A DNA stretch of 41,575 bases from Paracoccaceae bacterium. Lineage in GTDB: Bacteria > Pseudomonadota > Alphaproteobacteria > Rhodobacterales > Rhodobacteraceae. Below the pieces are notes generated by a model that saw only the letters and a list, made by a program, of their open reading frames with translations, did not search any database and had not been told where the DNA came from. The stretch lies in the NCBI GenBank assembly GCA_026997055.1, contig JALWJU010000424.1, forward strand, positions 1 through 41,575, in the 5' to 3' direction. A program made the position numbers and the translations under genes. This document shows, piece after piece, positions 8,101 through 16,255 of this stretch (its first letter is position 1; the number at the start of each line of letters is the position of its first letter).

Positions 8101-10650
8101 AACATCATCCGGATCCTAGGGCAGGCACGGTTGCTCGAAGGCGAAAGGACGCGCGCTTCGACGAATCCTCCGAAACAAGTCACGGAGTATCTCGAAAAGC
8201 TCGCGCCCTTGGTAAACCGACAACCGGGCGAACTCGCGGAAACTATCAAGGAGCTTCTTCTCCAAAAGAACGCGTTGACCGATCAATGGCTCCTTGCAAT
8301 CGGTCGGTATGCTTCGTTCCCACTAAAGCTGGTTCCGAGAGGCGAACGGACCCTGAAAAGGTGCGTAAAATGTGCAAAGTCCACCATGGTAACCCCCTTG
8401 AACGTTTGCACGACACCCCACTGCGACTCGCGCGATTTCGTCGACGTTCCCAACCCAGATGAGGACTACTATGCCTGGGTTTCACGAGAACCCGTCCACC
8501 GAATGTCCGTCGCTGAGCTGACCGGCCAGACGAAACCCATGTCCGAACAGAGAAAAAGGCAGCGCCTGTTCAAGGGCCAAGCGTTCGTTGGCGAGGAACA
8601 CGAGGTCACGCATGGCCTCGATGCCCTGTCAGTCACGACAACAATGGAAGTCGGCGTCGACATCGGCTCCCTGAAACTTGTCATGATGGCGAACATGCCA
8701 CCCCAAAGGTTTAACTACCAACAACGGGTTGGTCGAGCTGGTCGAGCCGGACAGGCATTCTCTTACGCAATAACCATCTCTCGCGGTGCCGCTCACGACG
8801 ACTACTACTTCAACAAGCCAGAGCGCATGACCGGGGATGTCCCGCCTCAGCCCGAGCTAGACCTCTCCCGGCCAGAGATCATTCGACGCGTTTCGACAGC
8901 GGAAGCGTTGCGTCGTGCATTTGGCAGCCTTTCAAACCCGCCAGCGCGAAGCCCGGAGAGCGCGCATGGCGCTTTTGGCTCCGTCGACGAATGGTTTCCG
9001 ACTTACCGCGCGAGTATTTCGAACTGGCTGTCGACGTCGCCGGAAGTTAACGAAATCGTGGAAAGGCTTTGTGCTTATACGCCGCTTGAGCGCACGGCCC
9101 AGGCCGATGCGATCGTGTCTTATCTTCGGAACGAACTCATCACGAAGATCGGTGAGTGTGTTCAAAGCAGTCAGTTCATCCAAGCCGAACTTAGTCACCG
9201 GCTGGCAGTTGCAGGCCTACTCCCGATGTTTGGGTTCCCAACGCAGGTGAGAAGCCTATTTTGGGACAAGATGGCGAACCGGGCAGAAGACACCGTGATC
9301 AGCGACCGCCCCCTCGATCATGCAATTTGGGCCTTTGCACCAGGTTCGGAGATACCAAAAGACAAGCGGTTATACACGGCTTGCGGCTTCGTCCTACGCC
9401 GAGACGGCTTCCAAGGCGTCGTGAATGAAGCCGCTCCGCTCGGTGCCTCCTTACCCTACTGGAGGTGCACGGAAAAGGCGTGCGGGACAATAGCTCAAGG
9501 CAATGCCGAGACCTGCCACGTCTGCGGGAATCCTGCGCAGACATTCCCCCTATACCAGCCGAAAGGCTTCATGGCACACTGGAAGGCCAGGGACTACGAT
9601 GGCCAACGTCAGCGCGGCCCCGCGCTTCCTCCACCAGTTCGCGCATTCGATCAGGCCTACGATCCATCAAGCAGTTGTGGCCCAATGCTCCTAGCACTCG
9701 GACAAGGACAGGTCGCCCTGATCAACGATAACGGCGGCGATCTATACGAGTTCACCCAAGAACCGCATGACAAGGTCACGGTCCGTGACAGCTCGCTTTA
9801 TCGGGATGGCAACATGTTCACGGGCGTAGGGGGGGAAGTAATTGATCGCGGGGCCATCGGAGCGGTCTTCACGACCGACGTGTTGAGCTTCTACTTTGAC
9901 GGCGCACCCGGCGTGGGCAACGCGGGCGTTCTTGACGTTGTCGAACAAAGGTCCGCGCGCGCCGCCATCGCCTCCTTCGCCGAGTTCGTGAAGCTCGCGA
10001 TTTCCACCGAGCTGGATATTGACCCAGAGGAGTTTCGTTCCGGCCGCCAGCGCTTGAAGCTTGATGGGCGCGCCTGTGAAACGGAGCAGGTTTTCATCGC
10101 GGATAAGCTGGAGAACGGCGCGGGGTATTCCCGATGGGCCGCGAAACCCGAGAACATGCGGCGCTCACTCGAGCGGTTCTTGGATGGAGACGATGGCGTC
10201 GGGCGATCTTGGCAGGACGACGCCCATGCGCGAGACTGCGATTGTTCGTGCCCAGACTGCCTGAGAAGCTACGCCAATCGTTTCATACACGGCCTGTTGG
10301 ATTGGCGCCTCGCGCTCGACCTCGCAGACCTAGCGCTGGGACGTGGACTCGACACGGGAAGGTGGCTTGGAGGTCCAGAGGATCGAGCGGCACAATCGTT
10401 CAAGGCTTTTTGCGATAGCACGGGTCTTCCCGTCGAAATTGATTACGCGGAAGGTCTCACGGCAATCGTTTCTGGTGCCAATGCTCTAATTCTCGGCCAT
10501 CCACTTTGGCACACCCGGGAGGGCCTGTGGCAACCCCAGCAAGTTGATGCCCGAAATGAACTACGCGCGAGGGGCATCGAGGCCAAGTGCGTCGATGTGC
10601 GCGACTTCGCTGCCCGCCCTGCCGTCTACTACATGGAGCTTCGCACGTGA
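5143..10650 (+). CDS. Giant DEAD/DEAH helicase with DUF1998-like C terminus (DruE-like)
   Basis: The 1835-aa protein starts at ATG 5143 behind GAGGAAG (5128-5134). Walker A, GTGSGK, is near residue 121 and the Walker B box is DELH near residue 344. The second RecA-like half carries TMEVGVDIGSL near 1165 and the motif VI-type RVGRAGRAG near 1195-1203. At least four CxxC-rich zinc ribbons are scattered through it (about residues 541-595, 707-710, 1073-1098, 1440-1465). The C terminus has the CDCSCPDCLRSY cluster (about 1699-1710) typical of DUF1998/MZB helicases. These are ATP-driven DNA translocases of anti-phage systems. In DISARM the helicase and DUF1998 are separate proteins (DrmA, DrmB), whereas a single chain of this size is typical of Druantia DruE. 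It overlaps both neighbours by four bases, so it is the core of the operon. Confidence 0.85.
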   Translation: MRQATPTRVQNYIREAYLKYYDSAFWMRDDGIMAERRKLLQADGVMAQEPLLEAVPQYPSVEAIEEACKRAGLSSETASRLGPLVFGSDKSIKLRQHQAEALVAAMVGNELGQRNVVVTSGTGSGKTESFLLPILAGILEERVRKGKRGPIKPWWEKDLERHDTSWKHSRSLASNTSDAAIRALVLYPTNALVEDQISRLRGAAMRGIEETGEPIFFFGRYTGATLGTTYFPPGTLKASDRGKINKISKEIRDIAREATELKHSLEAAGKSPTEILEAASQFQDPYCGEMLTRWDMISAPPDILITNTSMLNIMLLRDVEVPIFEKTRKWLEADEANHFSLVVDELHSYRGTQGTEVALVVRNLLDRLGLGPDSAQLRCIGTSASLDPESGKEYLEQFFGVDRKTFVILPGQPEDFSANLPVETDVLERNLALLNSEDPEKVKAASEDICKHFSPRIALAAACNEAGSLVSSAGGAGDSAVIVRPAKLSKIGKSLFGARSSHELLDAIMIAAAHEDRGTWEKPKPTFRSHMFMRQVQGIWACSNPECTEVEKEFRSRGRKIGRLFKSPALKCECGGQVLELLYCYDCGEAFLAGFVVPSSSEALKDQIFLEATKSVEGGGYPGMVYERPHSEFRWYWPGGQIPAGSSRWTHGFPGEGGSGTFQFQTARFDHHLGLLVPGDPEPTGVVLTIPPDLPEGRTVAGLPETCPHCLSSYSSRNQRDLKAFYRGTVQTPIRGLRTGLNVTTQLIADRAMLSAGDGATAEKMIAFTDSRDDAADLAAGLELHHFRDLVRQLVFKQFSGAAILTCAELQKIIQAVKNGDPDAVAKRDAANEKTPGIYEAAVKIAFGVDEEADRELAARHDAAVESGSIAWSALMIALRESLVALGQNPAGTDASRATDRPDGGGTPWWKFFDPPEGATWAPLDAAAASDGRREFMAHLSRTVASSLFDQAGRDLESMGTATIELDSECGAKLGMDDALAKGIVGNIIRILGQARLLEGERTRASTNPPKQVTEYLEKLAPLVNRQPGELAETIKELLLQKNALTDQWLLAIGRYASFPLKLVPRGERTLKRCVKCAKSTMVTPLNVCTTPHCDSRDFVDVPNPDEDYYAWVSREPVHRMSVAELTGQTKPMSEQRKRQRLFKGQAFVGEEHEVTHGLDALSVTTTMEVGVDIGSLKLVMMANMPPQRFNYQQRVGRAGRAGQAFSYAITISRGAAHDDYYFNKPERMTGDVPPQPELDLSRPEIIRRVSTAEALRRAFGSLSNPPARSPESAHGAFGSVDEWFPTYRASISNWLSTSPEVNEIVERLCAYTPLERTAQADAIVSYLRNELITKIGECVQSSQFIQAELSHRLAVAGLLPMFGFPTQVRSLFWDKMANRAEDTVISDRPLDHAIWAFAPGSEIPKDKRLYTACGFVLRRDGFQGVVNEAAPLGASLPYWRCTEKACGTIAQGNAETCHVCGNPAQTFPLYQPKGFMAHWKARDYDGQRQRGPALPPPVRAFDQAYDPSSSCGPMLLALGQGQVALINDNGGDLYEFTQEPHDKVTVRDSSLYRDGNMFTGVGGEVIDRGAIGAVFTTDVLSFYFDGAPGVGNAGVLDVVEQRSARAAIASFAEFVKLAISTELDIDPEEFRSGRQRLKLDGRACETEQVFIADKLENGAGYSRWAAKPENMRRSLERFLDGDDGVGRSWQDDAHARDCDCSCPDCLRSYANRFIHGLLDWRLALDLADLALGRGLDTGRWLGGPEDRAAQSFKAFCDSTGLPVEIDYAEGLTAIVSGANALILGHPLWHTREGLWQPQQVDARNELRARGIEAKCVDVRDFAARPAVYYMELRT

Positions 10651-12620
10651 TCGAGATCATCGGACAACACGGCACCCCCGAATACGACGCGGCCCTAAAG
10701 ATCCGTGCGGCTCTGAATTCCTATTGGCCGGGAATAGACAAGTCGCCAGCCGATCTAGACCACGTTAAGATCGCGGTGAATACCAAGTTGGCTGGGTACA
10801 AGGTAAGCGACATCGACATCGTAATTGCGGCCAAGTTTGCCCGAGGACGGTATTTTGTACCGAAATCAACCCTAAAAGACAAGGACGGGCGCAGGATCGT
10901 CGGGGCTAAGATTCGGGTCTTCTCTCTCGTGGCCGCCATAGAGGTCAAGGGACATGACGCGCGTGGATTGAACATTAGCAACGGTGGCATCAATGTAACT
11001 TACAAGGGCGGATCGAAGAGCGCGACAGATCAAAATGATGCTCAGGCACAGGCGCTAAAGAGTTACTTCAGTGATCTCACGCGTCAGAACCCGTGGGTGT
11101 ATCGTTCGGTACTCCTCACTGGCATCAACGAACTTCCAAGGGATCGAGGACGCCGGGTTCCGGATGCCGGTGCCGTGGCGGCGAACTTTGATTTCGCAAC
11201 CTTGCTTTGCGCGATGGTAGGGATCCATGGTGTCGGCAAGATCGGAAACGAGTACACGATTTCGTCCGCCAAGCCGAACACCATGGAAACCATACTGTCC
11301 GCCTCCATCTTTCGCCGGGTGGTACCATCGAACCTCGACCGAAAAAAGATGGATCGGATTGCTGCTAGACCACCGGAAGCGCTGGAACTTGCCGGCCGGA
11401 TCGGTGCGGAACGGGTTCACCTCCGCGGTGAAGGTGGAACTGGCAAAACCGTTCTGCTGGCACAGGCGGCGCACGAAGGCTTCAGGTCGCATGGAAAACG
11501 CTCGCTGTTTCTGACCTACAACCACGCCTTAACCGCCGACATTCAAAGGCTTCTAGCCCTACTCGGAGTTCCTAGCAGTGGCGAGTCCGGGGGCGTGGAT
11601 GTCCGAACCGTGATGTCTTTCATTTACTCCTGGTTACGAAGGCTTGGCGCAATTGGCGCTGATGAGGACTTGGACTTCGACCGGTACAGCGAACACTGCA
11701 CGAAGGCTCTGGAATTCTTAGAGGCCGGGCTCTTGACCGACGAAGACATTGCGCGGGCAAAATCCAGCAACTTCGAAGAATTCGATTACGATGCCATCCT
11801 CGTTGATGAAGCGCAGGATTGGCCGCAACCAGAAGCGGACCTACTTGTCAGGCTATACGGGGGCAACCGAATTTCCCTGGCAGACGGGATTTCCCAGCTC
11901 GTGAGGGGCACGGCCACGGACTGGCGGTCATCCGTTCGTGATCGTGAGGGTACAAAGAATCTCGCGCTCCATGAATGCTTGCGCATGAAGAACAATCTCG
12001 GGCAATTTTCGAATCTCGTTGCCGAACAAGCCGGCCTAAATTGGCAAATTACCCCGAACTCGCAGGCCGCGGGCGGAAGAGTCATCATTCGAGACGGATT
12101 CTTCCACGAGATGCCGGACTTGCATCGGGATCTCTTGACCAAGGCGGCGGATGATGGATGCGAGCCAATTGACTGCCTTTACTGCGTTCCTGCCTCGGGA
12201 GTTCAAACGCGCGGGAATGGCCGAGCTAGCATCCTTGGCATTGCAATGGAAGATCGGGGGCTTTCTGTTTGGGATGGTGTTGACCCTATCGCGCGTCGTG
12301 ACTACCCCAGATCCACCAAGGACAACCGGATCGTTCAATACGATTCCTGTCGAGGCCTCGAAGGTTGGGTGGTCGTTCTCGACTCCTTGGACGACTTTTG
12401 GGAAGCCAAGTACCGTGTTGCTCTTGCGGAACCACCTGTTTCGAGTATCCCAATGAGTCCAGAGGAGCGAGCGCGGCGGGTAGCATGGACGTGGTGCATG
12501 ATGGCATTCACTCGGCCCATCGACACACTCGTAATTACTCTCAAGAATCGCGGAAGCGAGGTCTCACAGGCATTGAGTCGCATCGCAGAAGCCAACCCGG
12601 ACCTCGTCGATGTACCATGA
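10647..12620 (+). CDS. NERD-type nuclease fused to superfamily 1 (UvrD-like) helicase
   Basis: GTG 10647 is chosen because it overlaps the upstream stop as GTGA; this gives 657 aa. Residues 1 to about 150 look like a nuclease-related (NERD) restriction-endonuclease fold: SDIDIVI with D55/D57, then E99-x-K101 in AAIEVKG. The helicase part has Walker A GEGGTGKT at 261-268, Walker B DEAQD at 387-391, a CRGLEGWVV segment and a motif VI-like MAFTRPIDTLVI near the C terminus. It is predicted to bind, unwind and cut DNA, probably foreign or damaged DNA. Strict translational coupling to the giant helicase argues that it is a working component of the same system, not a passenger. NERD-helicase proteins are common in defence islands, but I do not know this gene as a standard Druantia part. 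Confidence 0.8.
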   Translation: MIEIIGQHGTPEYDAALKIRAALNSYWPGIDKSPADLDHVKIAVNTKLAGYKVSDIDIVIAAKFARGRYFVPKSTLKDKDGRRIVGAKIRVFSLVAAIEVKGHDARGLNISNGGINVTYKGGSKSATDQNDAQAQALKSYFSDLTRQNPWVYRSVLLTGINELPRDRGRRVPDAGAVAANFDFATLLCAMVGIHGVGKIGNEYTISSAKPNTMETILSASIFRRVVPSNLDRKKMDRIAARPPEALELAGRIGAERVHLRGEGGTGKTVLLAQAAHEGFRSHGKRSLFLTYNHALTADIQRLLALLGVPSSGESGGVDVRTVMSFIYSWLRRLGAIGADEDLDFDRYSEHCTKALEFLEAGLLTDEDIARAKSSNFEEFDYDAILVDEAQDWPQPEADLLVRLYGGNRISLADGISQLVRGTATDWRSSVRDREGTKNLALHECLRMKNNLGQFSNLVAEQAGLNWQITPNSQAAGGRVIIRDGFFHEMPDLHRDLLTKAADDGCEPIDCLYCVPASGVQTRGNGRASILGIAMEDRGLSVWDGVDPIARRDYPRSTKDNRIVQYDSCRGLEGWVVVLDSLDDFWEAKYRVALAEPPVSSIPMSPEERARRVAWTWCMMAFTRPIDTLVITLKNRGSEVSQALSRIAEANPDLVDVP

Positions 12621-12648
12621 TCCACTTGCTGGATGAAAGTTCAGATGG

Positions 12649-12885
12649 GTGAACGATTTCGTAACATTTTCTCTAGAAAATCGTTTCATGCGTGTTTGGA
12701 AACTCGAAGCCTGCTGGGATGAAGAGCGGATCGCGTGCCGCTGGGGATATGCACTCGCCGTTTCGGCCGAGGAAGCACTTGCCCTGTGCAAGGCCACGAG
12801 CGGACTTCCCCTGAATTTCGTACACGAGAAACATCCTGCCATGCTTTGGCCGGGGGAACCCGGGAAACGGGTCAGTTGGAGCTAA
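12649..12885 (+). CDS. Small conserved-looking protein, function unknown
   Basis: A 78-aa frame begins at GTG 12649, with a weak GAAAG upstream; an in-frame ATG at 12688 would give 65 aa beginning MRVWKLEACW. It lies 28 bases behind the NERD-helicase gene on the same strand, so it may be the last gene of that operon. It has regular secondary-structure-like content, two Cys, many aromatic residues and a distinctive C terminus (HEKHPAMLWPGEPGKRVSW). I assign no function. Its end overlaps the convergent glycosylase gene by 14 bases. Coding status is likely because of the coherent amphipathic sequence, but it is not proven. Confidence 0.55.
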   Translation: MNDFVTFSLENRFMRVWKLEACWDEERIACRWGYALAVSAEEALALCKATSGLPLNFVHEKHPAMLWPGEPGKRVSWS

Positions 12886-13558
12886 GCGCTCCCTTCGACC
12901 TACAACGGGAGAAAACAAGGCAAGCCGAGCATCCCGGCCTCCGTGCCGTGCAGACCAGACTTCCGAAATCTAACACTGACCAGTTTATCTCGATAGGCTG
13001 TTGTCCCTTCACGAGCCAATGAGCAGCCTCCTGTAGCCAAGGGTCGTGGCGAATATCGGCGAGTCGACGGGGGCGGATGTATCTCTCGAGCAGCCTTGCC
13101 ATGTTGACATCGAGCAAGGGCCGCGGCTGGCCATGCTGGAACAAGAGAATTGCGTTTTGGACATACTGGCCCACGGCCGGCACCGAGGAAAGCTCGGCGG
13201 GGTCATCCGGGAAAACCCCGCCCCTGCCGCTAGCGTAGGAAGCAAGCCCTTTAAGCGAAAGCGCCCTGCGTTTCCAAAGTCCGATCGGCCGGAGCAGTTC
13301 CTCAAGGTCCTCGGTTCGTGTTTCCGCGATATCCGCCCAACTTCGAAATCGCGAGAAGAACCCCTCGTAAATACCGGCCACGGTTTCCGCGCGTGTTCGC
13401 TGGAGGAGAACCTCCACACAGATCCTCTCGAAAGTACCGGTCCCCGGTGTGCGCCATGGCAAGCTGCGGCCGTGTTGCGCGTACCACTGCAAGAGATGAC
13501 GCCGCAGGCGGGTAATCCGTTGTTTTTCCCCGCGCGTCAGGGGATCAGGCGAAGACAT
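12872..13558 (-). CDS. HhH-GPD DNA glycosylase, MIG-like (T/G mismatch) candidate
   Basis: ATG 13558 is preferred over 13585 because GGAAG stands just before it and it overlaps the endonuclease gene by 14 bases, like the other junction in the operon; it gives 228 aa. Features in order are LPWR, EVLLQRT (the MutY/MIG active-site Glu region), the helix-hairpin-helix VPAVGQYVQ, the catalytic Asp in LLDVNMARL, and a C-terminal 4Fe-4S motif C-x6-C-x2-C-x5-C. The residue after the hairpin (Tyr in GQY) matches MIG thymine-DNA glycosylase, not the Lys of EndoIII or the Ser of MutY. Beside a cytosine-5 methyltransferase, the inferred role is repair of T/G mismatches left by deamination of 5-methylcytosine, the job Vsr does in other systems. 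Confidence 0.8.
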   Translation of the reverse strand: MSSPDPLTRGEKQRITRLRRHLLQWYAQHGRSLPWRTPGTGTFERICVEVLLQRTRAETVAGIYEGFFSRFRSWADIAETRTEDLEELLRPIGLWKRRALSLKGLASYASGRGGVFPDDPAELSSVPAVGQYVQNAILLFQHGQPRPLLDVNMARLLERYIRPRRLADIRHDPWLQEAAHWLVKGQQPIEINWSVLDFGSLVCTARRPGCSACLVFSRCRSKGALSSN

Positions 13559-14747
13559 GGACTTCCGGTGGCGGAAAGAGGGCATCGAAATCCGAGGGAT
13601 GGATCTTGAACAGGTACCCGTGATCGCGCACGCGCCGCGGCCCCTTCTGTGACATCAAGTAGTCCACGGAAACAACCCCACCCTCGAGAAGGGCGTCGAG
13701 GTTCCTTGCCCTTGGCTCCTTCGTGTGGACCACCCGGACATAGTGAAATTCCTCGCTAGAGCCTCTCCCCCGCGTTTTAGCCTCGACCCAGAAGGTCTGG
13801 GGATGTTTGTCTTGTAGACGGGTGCGGAGCTTGTCCATTTCCCAAGTCGTAACATGGGTCTTGGTCAAGGTATCCGTGTCGACATGGTTCTGTTTCAACC
13901 AGTCTTTCACGGAATCTACCTCTAGAATAAATCCAGTGGAGTTTGGTTTTAACGCGTTTATCTCGCAGTTTAGCCGCAGCTTTCCATCGCGAAAGTAGCC
14001 GTATGTCGATAGCAGGTTCCACGCGTTTTCTATTGGGCTTATCTTCCAATTTGGAGCCTGGGAAAAAAGGGTCACGCGGTTCGGATTTTTCGTCTTCAGG
14101 CGTTTTGCCTTGATCTCGATGCCCTTGAAGTCTGGCTCCTTGCTCGAGTTTGCGGCAATGCCTAGCAGGGTTTCAAGCGTCATCCCCACGCCAGTGTCGC
14201 CCGGTCGCAAGGTTGGAACAAACCCTCGCCCGGAAATCTCCCGGATCCGTTCAAGGAGCTCGACGACAGCGGGTTCCGGCGCGATCTTGCCCACCCGTGC
14301 CGCGATCTCGAAAAGAGGCGTGCCCGGCTTGTTGATCGAGTTCAAGATTTCAGCGCGGCTACAGTTTACCACGTAAAGCGTGTCGTCCTGAACGATCAGG
14401 GCGAGAAGATTGTACGGCTCCGCGTACTTCCCAAGCCGACTGAACCAAATGCGCGGGTCTCCCTTCTTCGTCATCGGTCGGTAAAGCGAAACCGTTGTCT
14501 TCTCGAGGCCCCTAGGTCCAACGAAGAAAACCCTCCTCGTCACCTTTGCATCGGGACCCTGCTCCTGGGAGTCGTAGTCATGAAATCCCGCATCGACGAG
14601 GTATCGGCGGACGTTGCCGGTCGCATCGATAATCGATTTTTTCATGCCGGTGGGCGTGGGAACGAGCAGGCCGACATCCAAGTCGTACTTGTTGAAGGTC
14701 TTCAGGACCTCGCTGATACTCGTGTCGCTCTTCTCAAGCATCGTCAC
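13545..14747 (-). CDS. Type II restriction endonuclease, MvaI/BcnI family
   Basis: The product is 400 aa from GTG 14747 (398 aa from ATG 14741). The start overlaps the methyltransferase stop, so the two are coupled. A PD-(D/E)xK active site is visible as TLETLLGI, then DFKGIEIKAKR, and a second conserved block FWVEAKTRGRG follows further on. This matches the MvaI/BcnI fold. Known relatives cut CCWGG or CCSGG, often as monomers that nick each strand in turn; the exact site here cannot be read from sequence. The methyltransferase on one side and the glycosylase on the other make a self-contained restriction-modification-repair cassette. Confidence 0.85.
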   Translation of the reverse strand: MTMLEKSDTSISEVLKTFNKYDLDVGLLVPTPTGMKKSIIDATGNVRRYLVDAGFHDYDSQEQGPDAKVTRRVFFVGPRGLEKTTVSLYRPMTKKGDPRIWFSRLGKYAEPYNLLALIVQDDTLYVVNCSRAEILNSINKPGTPLFEIAARVGKIAPEPAVVELLERIREISGRGFVPTLRPGDTGVGMTLETLLGIAANSSKEPDFKGIEIKAKRLKTKNPNRVTLFSQAPNWKISPIENAWNLLSTYGYFRDGKLRLNCEINALKPNSTGFILEVDSVKDWLKQNHVDTDTLTKTHVTTWEMDKLRTRLQDKHPQTFWVEAKTRGRGSSEEFHYVRVVHTKEPRARNLDALLEGGVVSVDYLMSQKGPRRVRDHGYLFKIHPSDFDALFPPPEVHVFA

Positions 14748-16158
14748 CTAGGGCCGCATCGAGGATTCTCTTGAAATGTTTCCCGACCTTCTCCGCGAGG
14801 CCAACCGGAACAGCATTGCCAATTTGCGTGTATTTCGGGACCTCGCGATCGAATATGCCTTCCAGAGGGTTCCCGGCCCGGCGCAGGCCACCCGTCGTGC
14901 GTTTCCCGGCAAAACGATACCAGTCGGGAAAAAGTTGCAAGCGCGCCCATTCCCGCACGGTCAGGATTCGCGGCTGGAGGTAGTGCACGTAGTCGTCTGG
15001 CAACGAGGTCGCGGTAATGTTGGGTTCGCCGTTGCCCCACCTAGGCTTCAGGACACGTTGCGAGAACTTCCGCGTCTTGTACTCGTCCGGGATTTCGCCA
15101 TTGTTCTGCAGCATGTGGTCAAACTTCGCGACAACGGTTGCCTTGTGCTTGCTGTATTCCTGCTCAGTCAGCACTACCCGGCGCTTCGAATACCATGGCG
15201 GTGCACTGCGGAGGCGTTTTTGAATAGGCGTGCGCGCTGGCCGAGGGTAGGCAGTGGTTTCGAACTTTCCACGTGGAAAACTGCCCGATCGCAGGACATC
15301 GGCGACAGAGGGGTCAACGAGATCGCCAAGAAGGTCCACGAGGTCCGGGTAAGTCCCCGGGTTGCCTCTGGGCAAAAAGCCGCATTTCACCGCATCCTCG
15401 GGATCAGCTCCCGGGTCGAGGAAGGGACATGCCTCCAGAATGTCCTTGCGGATACCGACGAGAAGAACGCGCGGGCGGTTCTGTGGAACGCCGTAATCCT
15501 TCGCGTACACTAGGGACCACCTGACCTCGTATCCGGGAATCCTCCGGAACTCGGCTTTCACGTCGGGAAAAATCAATTCACAGCCGCTTTTCGTCCACTT
15601 GGCATTCAGCAATCCCCGCACGTTTTCAAACAGGAAGATACGCGGGCGCAGCCGGCGAATGACCTGCGCCATGCGCCCATACAGGTGGTTCGACGGAATC
15701 TCCTTGCGGTCAACAGCGTAGGAACGACGGATCCCGATTCCAGAGTAGCCCTGGCAAGGCGGCCCACCCGCCAGAACGTCCAGTGTGCTACCCCCACCGG
15801 TGGCCGGGTTAGCCCTGTCTAAAGGAACAAAGTTTATTTCGGGAATACTGGCCAAGTCCGAAACCAAGGCATCAAGACGCTTCCCCTTGAGGCTCTGTGC
15901 GTCTCGGCAATGAAGCGCCTCGTTCTCTGAGAATTTCATGCCTCCCAGCTCGTGATGCCTATTTTGTAGGTACGTAGCCAGGGCATCCTTGTCTAGCTCG
16001 TTCACGAATACAGGGGTAAAGGATGCGTTTTCGAAGCCGAGAGAAAGGCCGCCACAGCCTGCAAACAAGTCAACCATCGTGTAAAATCGCGACCCATGGG
16101 ATCGCCGCGTCTCCGGTCCAACTCTTTCAATCGTTCCAGCTATATCACCCTGTAACAT
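14734..16158 (-). CDS. DNA (cytosine-5) methyltransferase of the restriction-modification operon
   Basis: The protein has 474 aa and starts at ATG 16158 behind CGGGAG. The family motifs appear in order: motif I DLFAGCGGLSLG from residue 30, motif IV GGPPCQGYSG with nucleophile Cys135, motif VI ENVRG, and motifs IX-X at the end (KYTQIGNAVP). It transfers methyl from S-adenosylmethionine to C5 of cytosine and protects the element and host from the endonuclease encoded next. Being first in the operon lets methylation precede cutting. The recognition site is probably CCNGG-like, inferred from the partner enzyme. A 27-residue N-terminal leader precedes motif I; initiation at the internal Met28 is possible. 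Confidence 0.9.
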   Translation of the reverse strand: MLQGDIAGTIERVGPETRRSHGSRFYTMVDLFAGCGGLSLGFENASFTPVFVNELDKDALATYLQNRHHELGGMKFSENEALHCRDAQSLKGKRLDALVSDLASIPEINFVPLDRANPATGGGSTLDVLAGGPPCQGYSGIGIRRSYAVDRKEIPSNHLYGRMAQVIRRLRPRIFLFENVRGLLNAKWTKSGCELIFPDVKAEFRRIPGYEVRWSLVYAKDYGVPQNRPRVLLVGIRKDILEACPFLDPGADPEDAVKCGFLPRGNPGTYPDLVDLLGDLVDPSVADVLRSGSFPRGKFETTAYPRPARTPIQKRLRSAPPWYSKRRVVLTEQEYSKHKATVVAKFDHMLQNNGEIPDEYKTRKFSQRVLKPRWGNGEPNITATSLPDDYVHYLQPRILTVREWARLQLFPDWYRFAGKRTTGGLRRAGNPLEGIFDREVPKYTQIGNAVPVGLAEKVGKHFKRILDAALGDDA

Positions 16159-16255
16159 CGTGCCGCTCCCGTGATTCTTTACACCCGTTGACTAACACAT
16201 GTAGTATGCAAGGTCCAGGTGGAAACCACATCTGGGAATACTCTACCGGGATCAC
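16159..16255 (-). promoter_or_regulatory. Junction between phage lysis genes and restriction-modification operon, with a hairpin
   Basis: This 97-base gap separates the holin gene from the methyltransferase gene, which lie on the same strand. A hairpin CCAG-GTGG / CCAC-CTGG (16215-16235, with a two-base bulge) follows the holin stop but has no T-run, so it is at best a weak or factor-dependent terminator. TTGCAT on the minus strand (about 16206-16211) is a possible -35 for the methyltransferase, without a good -10. Read-through of late phage transcription into the restriction genes cannot be excluded. Confidence 0.3.

Noticed and set aside
5143..10650. DISARM system
   Set aside because: The giant helicase resembles DrmA plus DrmB in one chain, but no phospholipase-D DrmC or DISARM-type methylase is adjacent, and the C5 methyltransferase is tied to an endonuclease operon on the other strand.
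14734..16158. Druantia type II methyltransferase (DruM)
   Set aside because: The gene overlaps an MvaI/BcnI endonuclease gene and is convergent with the helicase operon, so it belongs to the restriction-modification cassette.
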